Shown: one piece after another, positions 51,512 to 60,917 of the stretch
Position numbering within the stretch: the stretch's first letter is position 1
Layout: the number at the start of each line of letters is the position of its first letter
DNA from: Odoribacter sp. AF15-53
GTDB taxonomy: Bacteria; Bacteroidota; Bacteroidia; Bacteroidales; Marinifilaceae
NCBI RefSeq assembly: GCF_003479425.1
Contig: NZ_QUHC01000002.1
Location: forward strand, 569,033 to 633,032
Length of the DNA: 64,000 nucleotides
Direction: 5' to 3'
The notes under the pieces: generated by a model
Database searches by the model: none
The model's input: only the letters and a program-made list of their open reading frames with translations
What the model was told of the DNA's origin: nothing
Made by a program: the position numbers and the translations under genes

Positions 51512-52837
51512 TTATTTTGATTTCAAGCCGATCTTCGCGTAAAGATTTTCGATTGCCTGTTTGTACTCTTCATCTATCTGAGCCTTTACCTTCTCGTCTT
51601 TGAACAACCCTTTCATATCGACAAGACGTAATTTATAACGTTCATCATATTTTTTCGCGTACTCCTCGCTTTTCTTTTTATCTCCCAAACGATAATACCC
51701 GATAGCTAAAATATCATACGCATTCTCCGTGAAAAGATTAACCTTTCCGTTACTTCTTTCATCAGCCTGATCCTGTTTTTGTTGCATCATCGCCAAGTAT
51801 TTCTTGATAATATCTTTTTGAGTCTTACGATCTGCAAACTCGATCATGTATTTATACATATCCGGACGGAATGAATACTCATCTCTCGTTGCCTGCAATA
51901 CTTTATCAGCCTCAAGTATGGCATCCAAAGCCATGATATCCCCTTTCATCCTCACGTCATTAATCGCGAGCTTCGCGTTCAACTCATTAAACCCTTTCAC
52001 GTTAGCCCCTTGTAACATTTTCTTCAACGTTTCCCCTCTCTCCCGCATCAATAGCAACGTATCCGCATCCGTATTTTTAAGAGTCGTGTTGACGATATCC
52101 CGAACGGCATCCGACATTGCTCTCAGTAATCGAGATTCAACATCATACCGATTCACATTGAGTTTACGCTGGTAAGTATCCAGATTCTTCATCACATATT
52201 CATATTGTGGCGCATAAACATTATTCAAATAAGGTAAATACATTTCCAGCAACTCCTTGTTTTTCAACGAATCCAACGGCATCGACTCAATATATCCCCT
52301 TATAACTCTCTCTTTCGTATCCTGATCATAAGCCACATCAAGCGCTTTACAATAATCCTTTATCAACCCCAACGAACGCTCGCCCGCATTGTACCGCTTT
52401 TGAAAAACAGCGAGAGTCTTACCGTCCAACCCGTCTTGTAAAGCAGCAATCAGAGCGTCCGGCTCCGTGTATCCAACCACTTTATGAATAATACTCTCGT
52501 CAGCCGGATTAATAACCAGCATCGTCGGGAACCCCGGAATATCACTCTTGTATTTCTTATACAATTCTATTCCCTCCCCCTTTTCCATGTCATACTTACA
52601 ACATACAAAATTGGAATTCAAAAAATCACCTACCTTTTTCTGAGGAAACACATTTTGAGCCAAACCTTTACATGGTCCACACCAAGAGGTGTAGCAATCC
52701 ATAAAAATCATTCTTTTCTCTTCCTGCGCTTTCTTCAACACGTTACTCCATCTCTCTCCATCAAGAAATTTAGTTCCTTGTCCAAAAGCACAGCAAGCAA
52801 ACGTTACAAACACACAAACAAATAATAATTTTTTCAT
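51512..52837 (-). CDS. Thioredoxin-like exported protein with C-terminal helical domain (copy 2)
   Basis: A 441-residue paralogue of the neighbour. Signal peptide FVTFACCAFGQ; thioredoxin domain with MDCYTSWCGPCKGLAQNVFPQ (C53/C56) and FPTMLVINPADES. The C-terminal half is predicted helical and is similar in order to copy 1 (ALQDGLDGKTLAVFQKRYNAGERS). Duplication and divergence in place is the simplest explanation. 32 bases separate the two coding sequences. Confidence 0.87.
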   Translation of the reverse strand: MKKLLFVCVFVTFACCAFGQGTKFLDGERWSNVLKKAQEEKRMIFMDCYTSWCGPCKGLAQNVFPQKKVGDFLNSNFVCCKYDMEKGEGIELYKKYKSDIPGFPTMLVINPADESIIHKVVGYTEPDALIAALQDGLDGKTLAVFQKRYNAGERSLGLIKDYCKALDVAYDQDTKERVIRGYIESMPLDSLKNKELLEMYLPYLNNVYAPQYEYVMKNLDTYQRKLNVNRYDVESRLLRAMSDAVRDIVNTTLKNTDADTLLLMRERGETLKKMLQGANVKGFNELNAKLAINDVRMKGDIMALDAILEADKVLQATRDEYSFRPDMYKYMIEFADRKTQKDIIKKYLAMMQQKQDQADERSNGKVNLFTENAYDILAIGYYRLGDKKKSEEYAKKYDERYKLRLVDMKGLFKDEKVKAQIDEEYKQAIENLYAKIGLKSK

Positions 52838-52900
52838 ACCATTATCTTTATCAATTTTATCTTATGGAGAGACAGGAAAATCAGTCTCCCCATAAGATTC

Positions 52901-53764
52901 TTATTCCTGAGCTTCAGGCAACGTTACACCAAAATTCTCTAGAAAATACTCTTTTACAAGTTCAACCTTTTTCTTCACATTTGCATTTTTCGCATAATAA
53001 GTCTCCTTCTCAGAAGGTTTCTTAAAAGCAATAAAGGCCACATAATCTCCAAAATCCTGAGCATAACTTGTCGTATACATATTACGTCCATTAGAATTAT
53101 ATTTCCCTCTTCTACCAAATTTCAATATTGCATATTTCCCTACCATATCTGTCGTTGCAGCCACATATTGGTAAGTTATAACAGTCCCACTACTTAAAAC
53201 CGAACTTGGATTATACCCATCATCACTAATGATAGCAAAATCAGTTGGATAAGGCCAAACTGCAAGCATTCTCTCGACAAATATCGAAACCCAAGCATCC
53301 CGTAACTCATCTTTATCCAATTCGTCAAATTGTTTTCCTACCCGTCCAATAATTAACTTACTATTTACCGCATGGGCATTCCAATCACTATACAGTCCCA
53401 TTAAAGTATCCGTCAAATAAATATTTAATGGCACATATTTCTGGCAAAAATCTTTTGGAAAAACAGAAAGGACTTTTTCCTCTATAAAATCCAATACATC
53501 AACAATTTTATCCGTTTTAGCCGGCGAATAAGAAGGTGTCGTAAAATGCGTGGACCAATCATAAGTAAATTCTTCTTCTGTAAATTCATAATGAACAAAG
53601 CATCCGTAATTCTCGTACATTTTCTTTATTTTTGAATCAACAGGAGTCTTATCAGTCAACTCGGGTTGAGCTGGAACATCTAGTTTTATATCAGAATCAT
53701 CATTATCCACACAAGATACAGATATAAAACACAACAACATAAAAATAAATATATTTTTTTTCAT
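52901..53764 (-). CDS. SusD-adjacent metallopeptidase-like lipoprotein, HExxH lost
   Basis: A 287-residue lipoprotein (lipobox SVSC, C18) directly downstream of susD. Length, position and pattern fit the SusCD-associated zinc metallohydrolase lipoproteins (TIGR04549/Mx1-like) as I remember them: N-terminal VDSKIKKMYENYGCFVHYEF, a mid-region with LNIYLTDTLMG, and C-terminal QDFGDYVAFIAFKKPSEKE then VELVKEYFLENFGV. Where that family has HHEFAHIL, this protein reads WVSIFVERML, so the zinc motif would be S160-I-F-V-E164. That suggests a non-catalytic binding protein. Family membership is moderately sure; the alignment is by eye. Confidence 0.65.
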   Translation of the reverse strand: MKKNIFIFMLLCFISVSCVDNDDSDIKLDVPAQPELTDKTPVDSKIKKMYENYGCFVHYEFTEEEFTYDWSTHFTTPSYSPAKTDKIVDVLDFIEEKVLSVFPKDFCQKYVPLNIYLTDTLMGLYSDWNAHAVNSKLIIGRVGKQFDELDKDELRDAWVSIFVERMLAVWPYPTDFAIISDDGYNPSSVLSSGTVITYQYVAATTDMVGKYAILKFGRRGKYNSNGRNMYTTSYAQDFGDYVAFIAFKKPSEKETYYAKNANVKKKVELVKEYFLENFGVTLPEAQE

Positions 53765-53783
53765 ATCACTCTATTTTTATTCG

Positions 53784-55316
53784 TTATTCAGGAAGCCTTA
53801 TCGGGCGAGCATTATTTAATGTCGAATTAAATTCTCTTTCCAACTGCGGGAAATTAATCACATAGGCTGGGTCTTTTTCTTTCAACTTATACACTTCCCC
53901 ACCTACCCATGCATGAGAAAGAGCAGGTTGTCCGGTTCTGCGTAAATCCCACCACCGATGGTGTTCTTCAAAACAAAGTTCTCTTCTGCGCTCTTCCCAC
54001 ACGAATTTAATTAACGCATCCGTCGAAGCAAAATCACCACTATTCAAGTCCGTATAAGGTTTTATTCTATGAGAACGTAGTGTATTCAAATAACCTAACA
54101 CTTTACCTATTTCCGGATTCTCTTTACGGGCGTAAGCCTCTGCAAGAGAAATATACACCTCTCCCGTTCTGAAACTACTCTGATAATCCTCTCCTACAAT
54201 ATTATAATGATCATACTTTATGGGGATATACGGAGAATACCCCGCAGAAGGAGCAATTATCCAATACGAAAAACGTTTATCTCCTTCAATAACATTTCCT
54301 GCTTCTGTTTCAACAATTTGATAGTCAAACATAGAAACAATAGAATTAGATGCTGCAGAAGATATACTTATACAATCTCCTGACAAAAGCCCTCCAACAT
54401 TAAAAACATCATAATGTGATTCCTTCTCTCCGTTATCATACAACCATATAATCTCCGAATTATTTGCCGGATAAATAAACTTATCCTGGAAATTAGACGA
54501 GGATGGAGAAGATGTCCCCGTTGATACCGGTTTATTAGTGATATCATACAAGGAACTATTAATTTCTAAAGCTTTTTCTCCATACTCTATGGCCAAGTCA
54601 AAATCTTCCATGAACAAGGCTACCCGCATTCCTAATATTAAAGCCGCACCATAATTAATTTCATATATACTGGAAATGTTAGCTTTTTCTAACGAACTTA
54701 CAGCTTCTTCAACATCTAACTTTATCCTAGTCCATACGTCCTCAATTGTAGCCCGTGGAAACCTTTCCATTGTCGGGGTCGGATCCAAAACTAAAGGAAC
54801 ACAAGGATCTGTTAATTGTGCCTCATTATACGCCTGTGCATAGAAATTAGCTAACAAAAAATATCCAAAAGCACGAGTAAAATGAGCCTGCCCCCTAAGA
54901 ATCTTTTTCTCGGTCTCTGTTCCTTCCATTTCGTCCAATGCACTTATACAAGTATTCGCCACCAAGACTTGTTTATAAAGATACTGGTAACACCGATCTG
55001 TCATCACATCATTTTCAATTTCAGTTTCCCATTTATAAGAATCACCGTAACTTTCAAAATTAGAATCACCAAATCCTCCCCACGAGCCTCCCGCAATAGC
55101 GTCAAAATATTCGACATCATCAGTCATATACAATGCGAAAACACTTTTAGCCAAGAATTCTTTAAAATACCCTTCTCCTTGTAGTAGTTCTTTATAATGT
55201 TCCACCGTTTTAGGAACAATCAAATCTTGAGAAGTCATCTCTAGAAAGTCATCACAACTAATTACCGTTACCATCAGAATGACTACTAAAATATATTTAC
55301 ATATCGCTTTCATCAT
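53784..55316 (-). CDS. susD: SusD/RagB family lipoprotein
   Basis: Surface lipoprotein of 510 residues that caps the SusC pore and binds the substrate. Lipobox VISC (C21). The sequence has the SusD TPR-like helices (QYLYKQVLVANTCISALDEMEG, RGQAHFTRAFGYFLLANFYAQAYN, and the C-terminal EERRRELCFEEHHRWWDLRRTGQ block, which is diagnostic). Ends with NNARPIRLPE. It is encoded 8 bases downstream of susC. The substrate is not evident; the lack of glycan enzymes in the locus argues against a simple polysaccharide system. Confidence 0.93.
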   Translation of the reverse strand: MMKAICKYILVVILMVTVISCDDFLEMTSQDLIVPKTVEHYKELLQGEGYFKEFLAKSVFALYMTDDVEYFDAIAGGSWGGFGDSNFESYGDSYKWETEIENDVMTDRCYQYLYKQVLVANTCISALDEMEGTETEKKILRGQAHFTRAFGYFLLANFYAQAYNEAQLTDPCVPLVLDPTPTMERFPRATIEDVWTRIKLDVEEAVSSLEKANISSIYEINYGAALILGMRVALFMEDFDLAIEYGEKALEINSSLYDITNKPVSTGTSSPSSSNFQDKFIYPANNSEIIWLYDNGEKESHYDVFNVGGLLSGDCISISSAASNSIVSMFDYQIVETEAGNVIEGDKRFSYWIIAPSAGYSPYIPIKYDHYNIVGEDYQSSFRTGEVYISLAEAYARKENPEIGKVLGYLNTLRSHRIKPYTDLNSGDFASTDALIKFVWEERRRELCFEEHHRWWDLRRTGQPALSHAWVGGEVYKLKEKDPAYVINFPQLEREFNSTLNNARPIRLPE

Positions 55317-55324
55317 ATTTTCTT

Positions 55325-58300
55325 TTAAAATGTTACATTTAATCCTAAAGAATAAGTTCTTGGAATAGGAGTATTGGAATCTCCCGACTCGGGATCACGT
55401 CCACGCCATTCTTTGGCTGCAATCAAGAACAGATTGGTTGCTTGAAAATTAAAAGAAATATCCTGTATCTTTATTTTTTCCAAAATTTTAGTCGGTATAC
55501 GATATAACAGACTAAGATTTCTTAAACGAATATTATCCGTTCTAGCCACCCGAACATCTGTCTTGTCGTACAATTGAGTTCCATAATAAACAGACCCACG
55601 ACCATCTAATGCACTCTTCTGATTCAGTTGATTATAGGTTCTACTATCATAAAGAGCCGGGAATATCGTGGAATTCTCGTCACCCGCTTCTCTCCAACGA
55701 TGTTTTAATTCCTTTGTAACATTAATCAACGGGTCAAATATCTTGTAATATTCCTGTCGGTAAATATTAGGCAAACGTTTATGAGCACCAAGAGCGTAAG
55801 TAAATCCCAAATCTATCCGAAAATTCTTATATCGGAAATTAAGTCCCAGACTACCGCTAGTTGTCGGATCAAAACGCCCTGATTTCACCAAATCTATCTC
55901 CTCTTCATAAAGAGCATAATGAGGATACTTAACACCATCTACTTCTAAATAATTTTTACCCTCTTTATCATAGAATGTCGGATACCCTGTTTCTCCATTT
56001 AAACCCGCAAAGCGATAAGAATAAAACGTTCCCATAGGTTTACCCTCTATCAAGGCTGTACCATTCAGCATTTCCGAATTTGTAATATCGCTATCACTAT
56101 TAGCCGATACAAGTTCATTCTTGTTATAGGAATAAACAAAATTCACACTAAACGCATAATCAATCGTACGTATGGGATAAAATCTAAACGTTAATTCGCA
56201 ACCACTATTATCAATCCTTCCGCCATTTATTTTAACAGCATCCAAACCCATTGATTGAGAAACTTTTTTACTCATAATCATATCCTCACCTTTCTTATAA
56301 TAGTAATTGAATTCACCTTGAATTCTATCTTTCAGTAAAGCAATTTCCAACCCTAGATTATAAGATGTTGTTTTTTCCCAACGTAAATCATTGTTAGGTA
56401 AATATTCAAAAAATGATTCATTCAGACGAGTCACGTTATTTAATGCCCCGATTTGAATAACTAATTCTGGAGAAGTTCCCTTATCAATATTTCCTTGGAT
56501 TCCATAAGATGCTTTCAAGGCTAATAATGAAATTATATTACTACCTTTCACAAATGGTTCTTCAGTCAACGTGTATCGCCCGGCAATTGACCAAATAGGT
56601 AAGAATCTATATTTGGGATTCTCTCCAAATTTGTTGGAACCATCCATTCGAATATTTCCGTTTAAAGTAACCTTTTCACGCCATGTATAGGCCAGAGTTC
56701 CTGCCCATGATACATAATTAGTCAAATTATCCGAGATACGCGGCCGTAGATTCGCCAGTTCTTCAATATACGCAGAAGTCAACATCGGTGTAAGAGTCTG
56801 GCCCCGTTCCGGCATCCAACCGTAATATGTTCCACTAAAACCATTCTGTTTCACTCCTCTGATTTCTGAAAGAACAGATGCAGTAATCTCATGATCCCCC
56901 CAATGTCCGGCATATCCGATCGTATTACGAACCGTATATGTAACCTGTTCTGTTTCCGACTTATCAATAATTCCACCAACCGGGATTACGCTATTATCTT
57001 CTGTCAATGAGTTAGGTTCTATACTTCCGATATTATATTTACGTTTTAAACCTACATAATTTGAAGCTTCTTTAGCATATGAATTCTGTTTAGATTGCTG
57101 GTAAGAATATGAACCCAGAAAATCATATCTAAAACCATATTTCATTCTCCATTGAAGATTAAATTGACCTGTTATACCCGCAACCCTTCCGGCAGACCCC
57201 GTCTGTCCTAACTCATGCACTATATTATACAGCATTTCCTCTTTAGGAGCCTGACTACTTGCTATTTGCCCCTTCTGTCTTGTTTCATAATAAAACAAAG
57301 ACCCATCTTCGTTATAACACGGTATTGTGCGGGAAGTTTCATAAGCATATTGATTAGGATTTACAGAACTATGAAAACCGTCGTTGTCCGTAACATTCCC
57401 ATTTAAACTTACCCCGATAAAAAGCTGGTCACTTAACCAAGAATTTATCTTCATCATCGTTGTATAACGTTTACTTACGCTTCCTTTAGCAGTTCCGAAA
57501 TTCTGGTCAAAACCTATTGAGGCATAATACCGGGTATCCTTAGACCCACCATTCACACTCAATGTGTGATTATGACTCAAAACATTTCTAAACAATATAT
57601 CATACCAATCCGTATTACGCTTTGCCATTCGTTGCGTTTCAAGAGAAAAATCCTCATAAGACATTTTACGATTCATATAGTCCATATACAAACCCTCATA
57701 TCCCAAAGAAACAGGGACACGTCCGTATTCCAAAGAATTTGCAATAATATCCTGAGAAAGCTGAATTCTTTCTGCCGCATTCATCAAGTAAAAATCTCCA
57801 TAAGAAGGTCGTTGATTAAAGGTCATTGAAGCATTGTAATTTAATTGTGCTTTACCTTCTTTTCCTTGTTTCGTGGTCAACACAATCACGCCATTCGCAG
57901 CCTGTACTCCATATATTGCAGTTGCAGAAGCATCCTTCAACACAGTTATCGTCTCTATATCCCGGGGATTAATACCGGCAATGGCATTACCTATCAAGTA
58001 AGCCGCATCATCCCCATTAATTTGAGAATAATCTACATTTACCGGATCCTCCAAAATAACCCCATCTAAAACCCAAACGGGCGCTTTAGAAGAAGTAATT
58101 GAAGATATACCACGGATACGAATTTTAGGCGTTGCACTAGGTTCTCCCGATGTCTGTACAATTGTCATCCCCGGGATCTGCCCTATCAGCATTTGGTCTA
58201 TTGACGATTTTGAATTCAGCATCACATCATCAGCCTTTATCTGACTAACAGCACTTGCCGTTTCTCTACGAGATAACGTCGTATACCCGGTCACAACAAC

Positions 58301-58951
58301 TTCATCCATCTCTAATAAATCTTCTTCCATCGTGATAAACCACGTTCCCGTTTTGGGACGACTCTTGAACGCCACTGTTTTAGTTTTCATACCGACGAAA
58401 GAAAAAATAAATTCAACATTCGCCGTTGTATCAGGAACCATTATAAAAAATGTACCATCAACACCAGTCGTAACACCTGTAGATGTACCCTTTAATAACA
58501 CCGTCACCCCCGGTATCGGTTTTTTATTCTGGTCAATAACCTTTCCGGATGTTATTGTTGATTTCGAATCTTTCGATCCTACCTGCAACAATTTCGGAGA
58601 GATCACCACAATTTGTTCCTCTATCATATACCACAATTGAGTTCCCTTAAGACATTCAGCCAATACATCTTTCAGATCTTTATTATTGATATTCAAAGAC
58701 ACTTTCCCAATATGCTCTATTTCATTATTACTATACACAAATTCATATCCGGTAAGCTTTGTTATCTCCTTAAAGACTTCCTTAAGAGTTACATTTTTCA
58801 TATCCAGACTCACTCGCACCTGCGAAAAAGTGTTTGCAGATACAGTGGACAGTCCCATAATCAAAATACAAATAAAGACTTTCATAATTCGAAACATTTT
58901 CAGCATGACATTAGATCCCCATCCTATGTCAAAATCTCGATTTTTTTCCAT
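55325..58951 (-). CDS. susC: SusC/RagA TonB-dependent receptor with STN domain
   Basis: Outer-membrane transporter of 1208 residues. After a long N-terminus and signal sequence (FICILIMGLSTVSANTFSQ) an STN domain (about residues 48-118, VTLKEVFKEITKLTGYEFVY) signals to FecR. A carboxypeptidase-regulatory-like domain (134-216, GKVIDQNKKPIPGVTVLLKG) and the plug (228-345, with ASATAIYGVQAANGVIVLTTKQG) follow, then the 22-strand barrel ending in aromatic F. ATG 58951 gives the usual MEKN...LKMFRIMK start of Bacteroidetes SusC. Its leader overlaps a candidate antisense RNA on the other strand. Confidence 0.93.
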   Translation of the reverse strand: MEKNRDFDIGWGSNVMLKMFRIMKVFICILIMGLSTVSANTFSQVRVSLDMKNVTLKEVFKEITKLTGYEFVYSNNEIEHIGKVSLNINNKDLKDVLAECLKGTQLWYMIEEQIVVISPKLLQVGSKDSKSTITSGKVIDQNKKPIPGVTVLLKGTSTGVTTGVDGTFFIMVPDTTANVEFIFSFVGMKTKTVAFKSRPKTGTWFITMEEDLLEMDEVVVTGYTTLSRRETASAVSQIKADDVMLNSKSSIDQMLIGQIPGMTIVQTSGEPSATPKIRIRGISSITSSKAPVWVLDGVILEDPVNVDYSQINGDDAAYLIGNAIAGINPRDIETITVLKDASATAIYGVQAANGVIVLTTKQGKEGKAQLNYNASMTFNQRPSYGDFYLMNAAERIQLSQDIIANSLEYGRVPVSLGYEGLYMDYMNRKMSYEDFSLETQRMAKRNTDWYDILFRNVLSHNHTLSVNGGSKDTRYYASIGFDQNFGTAKGSVSKRYTTMMKINSWLSDQLFIGVSLNGNVTDNDGFHSSVNPNQYAYETSRTIPCYNEDGSLFYYETRQKGQIASSQAPKEEMLYNIVHELGQTGSAGRVAGITGQFNLQWRMKYGFRYDFLGSYSYQQSKQNSYAKEASNYVGLKRKYNIGSIEPNSLTEDNSVIPVGGIIDKSETEQVTYTVRNTIGYAGHWGDHEITASVLSEIRGVKQNGFSGTYYGWMPERGQTLTPMLTSAYIEELANLRPRISDNLTNYVSWAGTLAYTWREKVTLNGNIRMDGSNKFGENPKYRFLPIWSIAGRYTLTEEPFVKGSNIISLLALKASYGIQGNIDKGTSPELVIQIGALNNVTRLNESFFEYLPNNDLRWEKTTSYNLGLEIALLKDRIQGEFNYYYKKGEDMIMSKKVSQSMGLDAVKINGGRIDNSGCELTFRFYPIRTIDYAFSVNFVYSYNKNELVSANSDSDITNSEMLNGTALIEGKPMGTFYSYRFAGLNGETGYPTFYDKEGKNYLEVDGVKYPHYALYEEEIDLVKSGRFDPTTSGSLGLNFRYKNFRIDLGFTYALGAHKRLPNIYRQEYYKIFDPLINVTKELKHRWREAGDENSTIFPALYDSRTYNQLNQKSALDGRGSVYYGTQLYDKTDVRVARTDNIRLRNLSLLYRIPTKILEKIKIQDISFNFQATNLFLIAAKEWRGRDPESGDSNTPIPRTYSLGLNVTF

Positions 58952-58958
58952 AGATTTG
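58951..58958 (+). promoter_or_regulatory. -7 box for the antisense RNA
   Basis: TAGATTTG, a perfect fit to TAnnTTTG on the plus strand, begins at the first base of the susC start codon on the opposite strand. A transcript would start near 58965. No TTTG -33 box at 19 bp (sequence is A/T-rich), which lowers confidence. Confidence 0.45.
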
Positions 58959-58964
58959 TACAGT

Positions 58965-59043
58965 TTTAATTATTAATAATTTGCCATTCCCCAATGGCAG
59001 TTATCCAACACGGGAGTTTGTTAGAGCAAATTCCCGTTTTTTT
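58965..59043 (+). ncRNA. Candidate cis-antisense small RNA of the susC leader
   Basis: The plus strand opposite the 93-bp fecR-susC gap shows a -7 box (58951-58958), then a TGCCATT-CCCC-AATGGCA hairpin (58982-58999), then an intrinsic terminator: CGGGAGTTTG, loop TTAGAG, CAAATTCCCG (59011-59036), followed by seven T (59037-59043). The terminator has the T-run only on the plus strand, so it cannot serve fecR or susC. The predicted RNA of about 80 nt would pair with the susC 5' leader. Cis-encoded antisense RNAs at this position are known in Bacteroides (DonS type) for PULs with ECF/anti-sigma control. Confidence 0.5.
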
Positions 59044-59044
59044 A

Positions 59045-60262
59045 TCACTCTAATTGAACAATTAAAGTTCGATCTTTTAGTTCAAACTTTATATTTGTAG
59101 TTAACGCTAGCACATTCAAAACCTTGTTTATACTCTCGTACTTGGGCAAGTTGCCCGTGAAACGCATTCCGTGCAAAGATGAATTCTGAACAAAAACAGT
59201 GATGTTATACCACCTTTCTAATTTCTTTAAAACTCCTTCCAAAGGCTCATTTTCAAAAACGAAACGCTCATCTTTCCACGCGATATAAGGTCTGACATCT
59301 ACTTGTTCGACCTTCAATTCCTCCCCCACACGAGTTACTTGTTCTCCCGGACTCAACAGAACTTGCTGTTTATCAAACAAAACTTCCACGGAACCTTGAA
59401 CCAAGGTGGTTTGCTGATTTTCATCCGGGTACGCTTTTAAATTAAAAGTTGTCCCCAATACCCGCACATCGACTCCCTTCGTCTTCACGATAAACGGTTT
59501 CAAACTATCCTTTGCCACCTCGAAAAAAGCTTCTCCTTCCAAAGATACTTGACGTTCCTTTCCAGTAAAATGATCTGGATAATGTATTTTTGAATCGGCA
59601 TTCAAGGTTACCACGGTTCCATCCGCTAAACACAATACAAACTCGCCTCCACGCGGTACTTGTAAAGTATGCCACTCCACTTCCTTTACCCGGGTTGTAT
59701 CCGAATACACCAATTTTTTTCCATCATTAACAAAACTCTCCCCTTCAACCCTAGCATGTATTGTATCCCGAATTGATTCTAACTCAATCACCTCTCCCGT
59801 GGCCAAAAATAACATCGCTTTCGAACGCCCGTATTCGACAACAGAAGAACTAGCATTCTCGTTATGAATATCATTTCCTATAAAATACCACGCCATTCCC
59901 ACGCAAAACAGTATTGTCACAGAAGCCGCACACACCTGTATCCAACGACCCACTTTCCGGCGAGGAGCCTGCAACTTAGCCTGAAGTTTCTTCCAATCTT
60001 CCACGGAGTCATATCTTTGATATTCCCGCAATCTTTCTCCCACGTAATCATCATCTTGTAATCGCTCAAACAATCTCTGATTTCTCTCATCCAAGCTAAG
60101 CCAATCCCCCAACTCCCTCCTCTGATCATCCGTCATATTTCCCTCAAAATAGGCTAAAATGAAACGAAATATCTCCTTCCTTCTATATTTTTTAACGATC
60201 CTTTTTTTATATTCCTTTTTTGCCTTCATTTCGGTCTGTTTTTTTCTTTTGTAATCAATCAA
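59045..60262 (-). CDS. FecR-family anti-sigma factor
   Basis: Inner-membrane anti-sigma of 405 residues. The cytoplasmic N-terminus (about 1-105) binds the sigma factor; one membrane helix (VCAASVTILFCVGMAWYFIG, near 109-128) leads to a periplasmic FecR domain (VEWHTLQVPRGGEFVLCLADGTVVTLNADSKI, EAFFEVAKDSLKPFIVKTKGVDVRVLGTTFNLKAY) and DUF4974 at the C-terminus (FVFENEPLEGVLKKLERWYNITV). It receives the signal from the STN domain of SusC. ATG 60262 is used; M12 in the same frame is an alternative. The distance to the sigma gene (655 bp) is unusual because an ATPase remnant lies between them. Confidence 0.9.
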   Translation of the reverse strand: MIDYKRKKQTEMKAKKEYKKRIVKKYRRKEIFRFILAYFEGNMTDDQRRELGDWLSLDERNQRLFERLQDDDYVGERLREYQRYDSVEDWKKLQAKLQAPRRKVGRWIQVCAASVTILFCVGMAWYFIGNDIHNENASSSVVEYGRSKAMLFLATGEVIELESIRDTIHARVEGESFVNDGKKLVYSDTTRVKEVEWHTLQVPRGGEFVLCLADGTVVTLNADSKIHYPDHFTGKERQVSLEGEAFFEVAKDSLKPFIVKTKGVDVRVLGTTFNLKAYPDENQQTTLVQGSVEVLFDKQQVLLSPGEQVTRVGEELKVEQVDVRPYIAWKDERFVFENEPLEGVLKKLERWYNITVFVQNSSLHGMRFTGNLPKYESINKVLNVLALTTNIKFELKDRTLIVQLE

Positions 60263-60498
60263 CCTTCTATTTAATTTATTTGTCTATAGCAACTTAATGT
60301 AATATCGGTTCTAAAATTCTACTATCTAATTATTTGTATCATTAATTGATCGTTTTTTTCAATTTACTATTAAAACAGGTTAAGTCGAAAAAGGATGACA
60401 AAAAAAGTGAATTATTTCTCTAAACCTGTTCTTCTCGTTTTTTATTGCGTAATTTACGCAACGCAATTTACGCAATTAGAATTACGACCATAATCAAA
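60263..60498. other. Non-coding stretch upstream of fecR
   Basis: A/T-rich. Holds an 8-base inverted pair AACAGGTT (near 60376) and AACCTGTT (near 60424), and a palindromic GCGTAATTTACGC repeat at 60447-60475. No gene supported. Confidence 0.4.
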
Positions 60499-60905
60499 CC
60501 TAATAATCCTTTTTTGATAGCCGGCTATCATAGCCCGGAATATTTTTGTGACCGGGAAACAGAATGTATCCTCAACGCTTTGCACAACGAACGTAACTTA
60601 ACCCTCGTAGCACCACGACGCATGGGAAAACAGGATTAATCAAACACGCATTTTATAAACTGCGGGAGCAACACCCCGAAATTATCACACTTTATCTTGA
60701 CATATACTCGACACAGAACCTGAATGAATTCGTTCAAGCACTCGCAAGTACTGTACTGGGAAGTTTAGACTCAATCCCGCAAAAAGCGATAAATCGAATC
60801 GGTAAATATATAAAAAGTTGTCATCCCACTTTCACGTTCGATGAATTAACAGGAGTACCACAAATAAGCATAGATATAGCCCCGGCAAAGGAAGAAACAA
60901 CTTGA
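60499..60905 (+). pseudogene. Remnant of a Bacteroidetes AAA-type ATPase
   Basis: The first reading frame encodes PFLIAGYHSPEYFCDRE, ILNALHNERNLTLVAPRR and MGKQD then stops at 60637. Shifting the frame within GGGAAAACAGG (60624-60634) restores MGKTGLIKHAFYKLREQ and continues with ITLYLDIYSTQNLNEFVQALA to a stop at 60903. The combined reading matches the start of the common 'RRMGKT' family of P-loop ATPases of about 370-390 residues, so one base is missing in the Walker A region and over half of the gene is gone. It lies on the plus strand between the sigma and FecR genes. Confidence 0.75.
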
Positions 60906-60917
60906 ACAAACATCCCC

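Noticed and set aside
59011..59043. Hairpin read as terminator of fecR
   Set aside because: On the fecR strand the T-run precedes the stem instead of following it, so it cannot terminate that transcript.
60445..60639. 64-codon frame as an independent small gene
   Set aside because: It starts with TTG in repeat sequence and its end matches the Walker A region of a larger ATPase in another frame, so it is part of a pseudogene.
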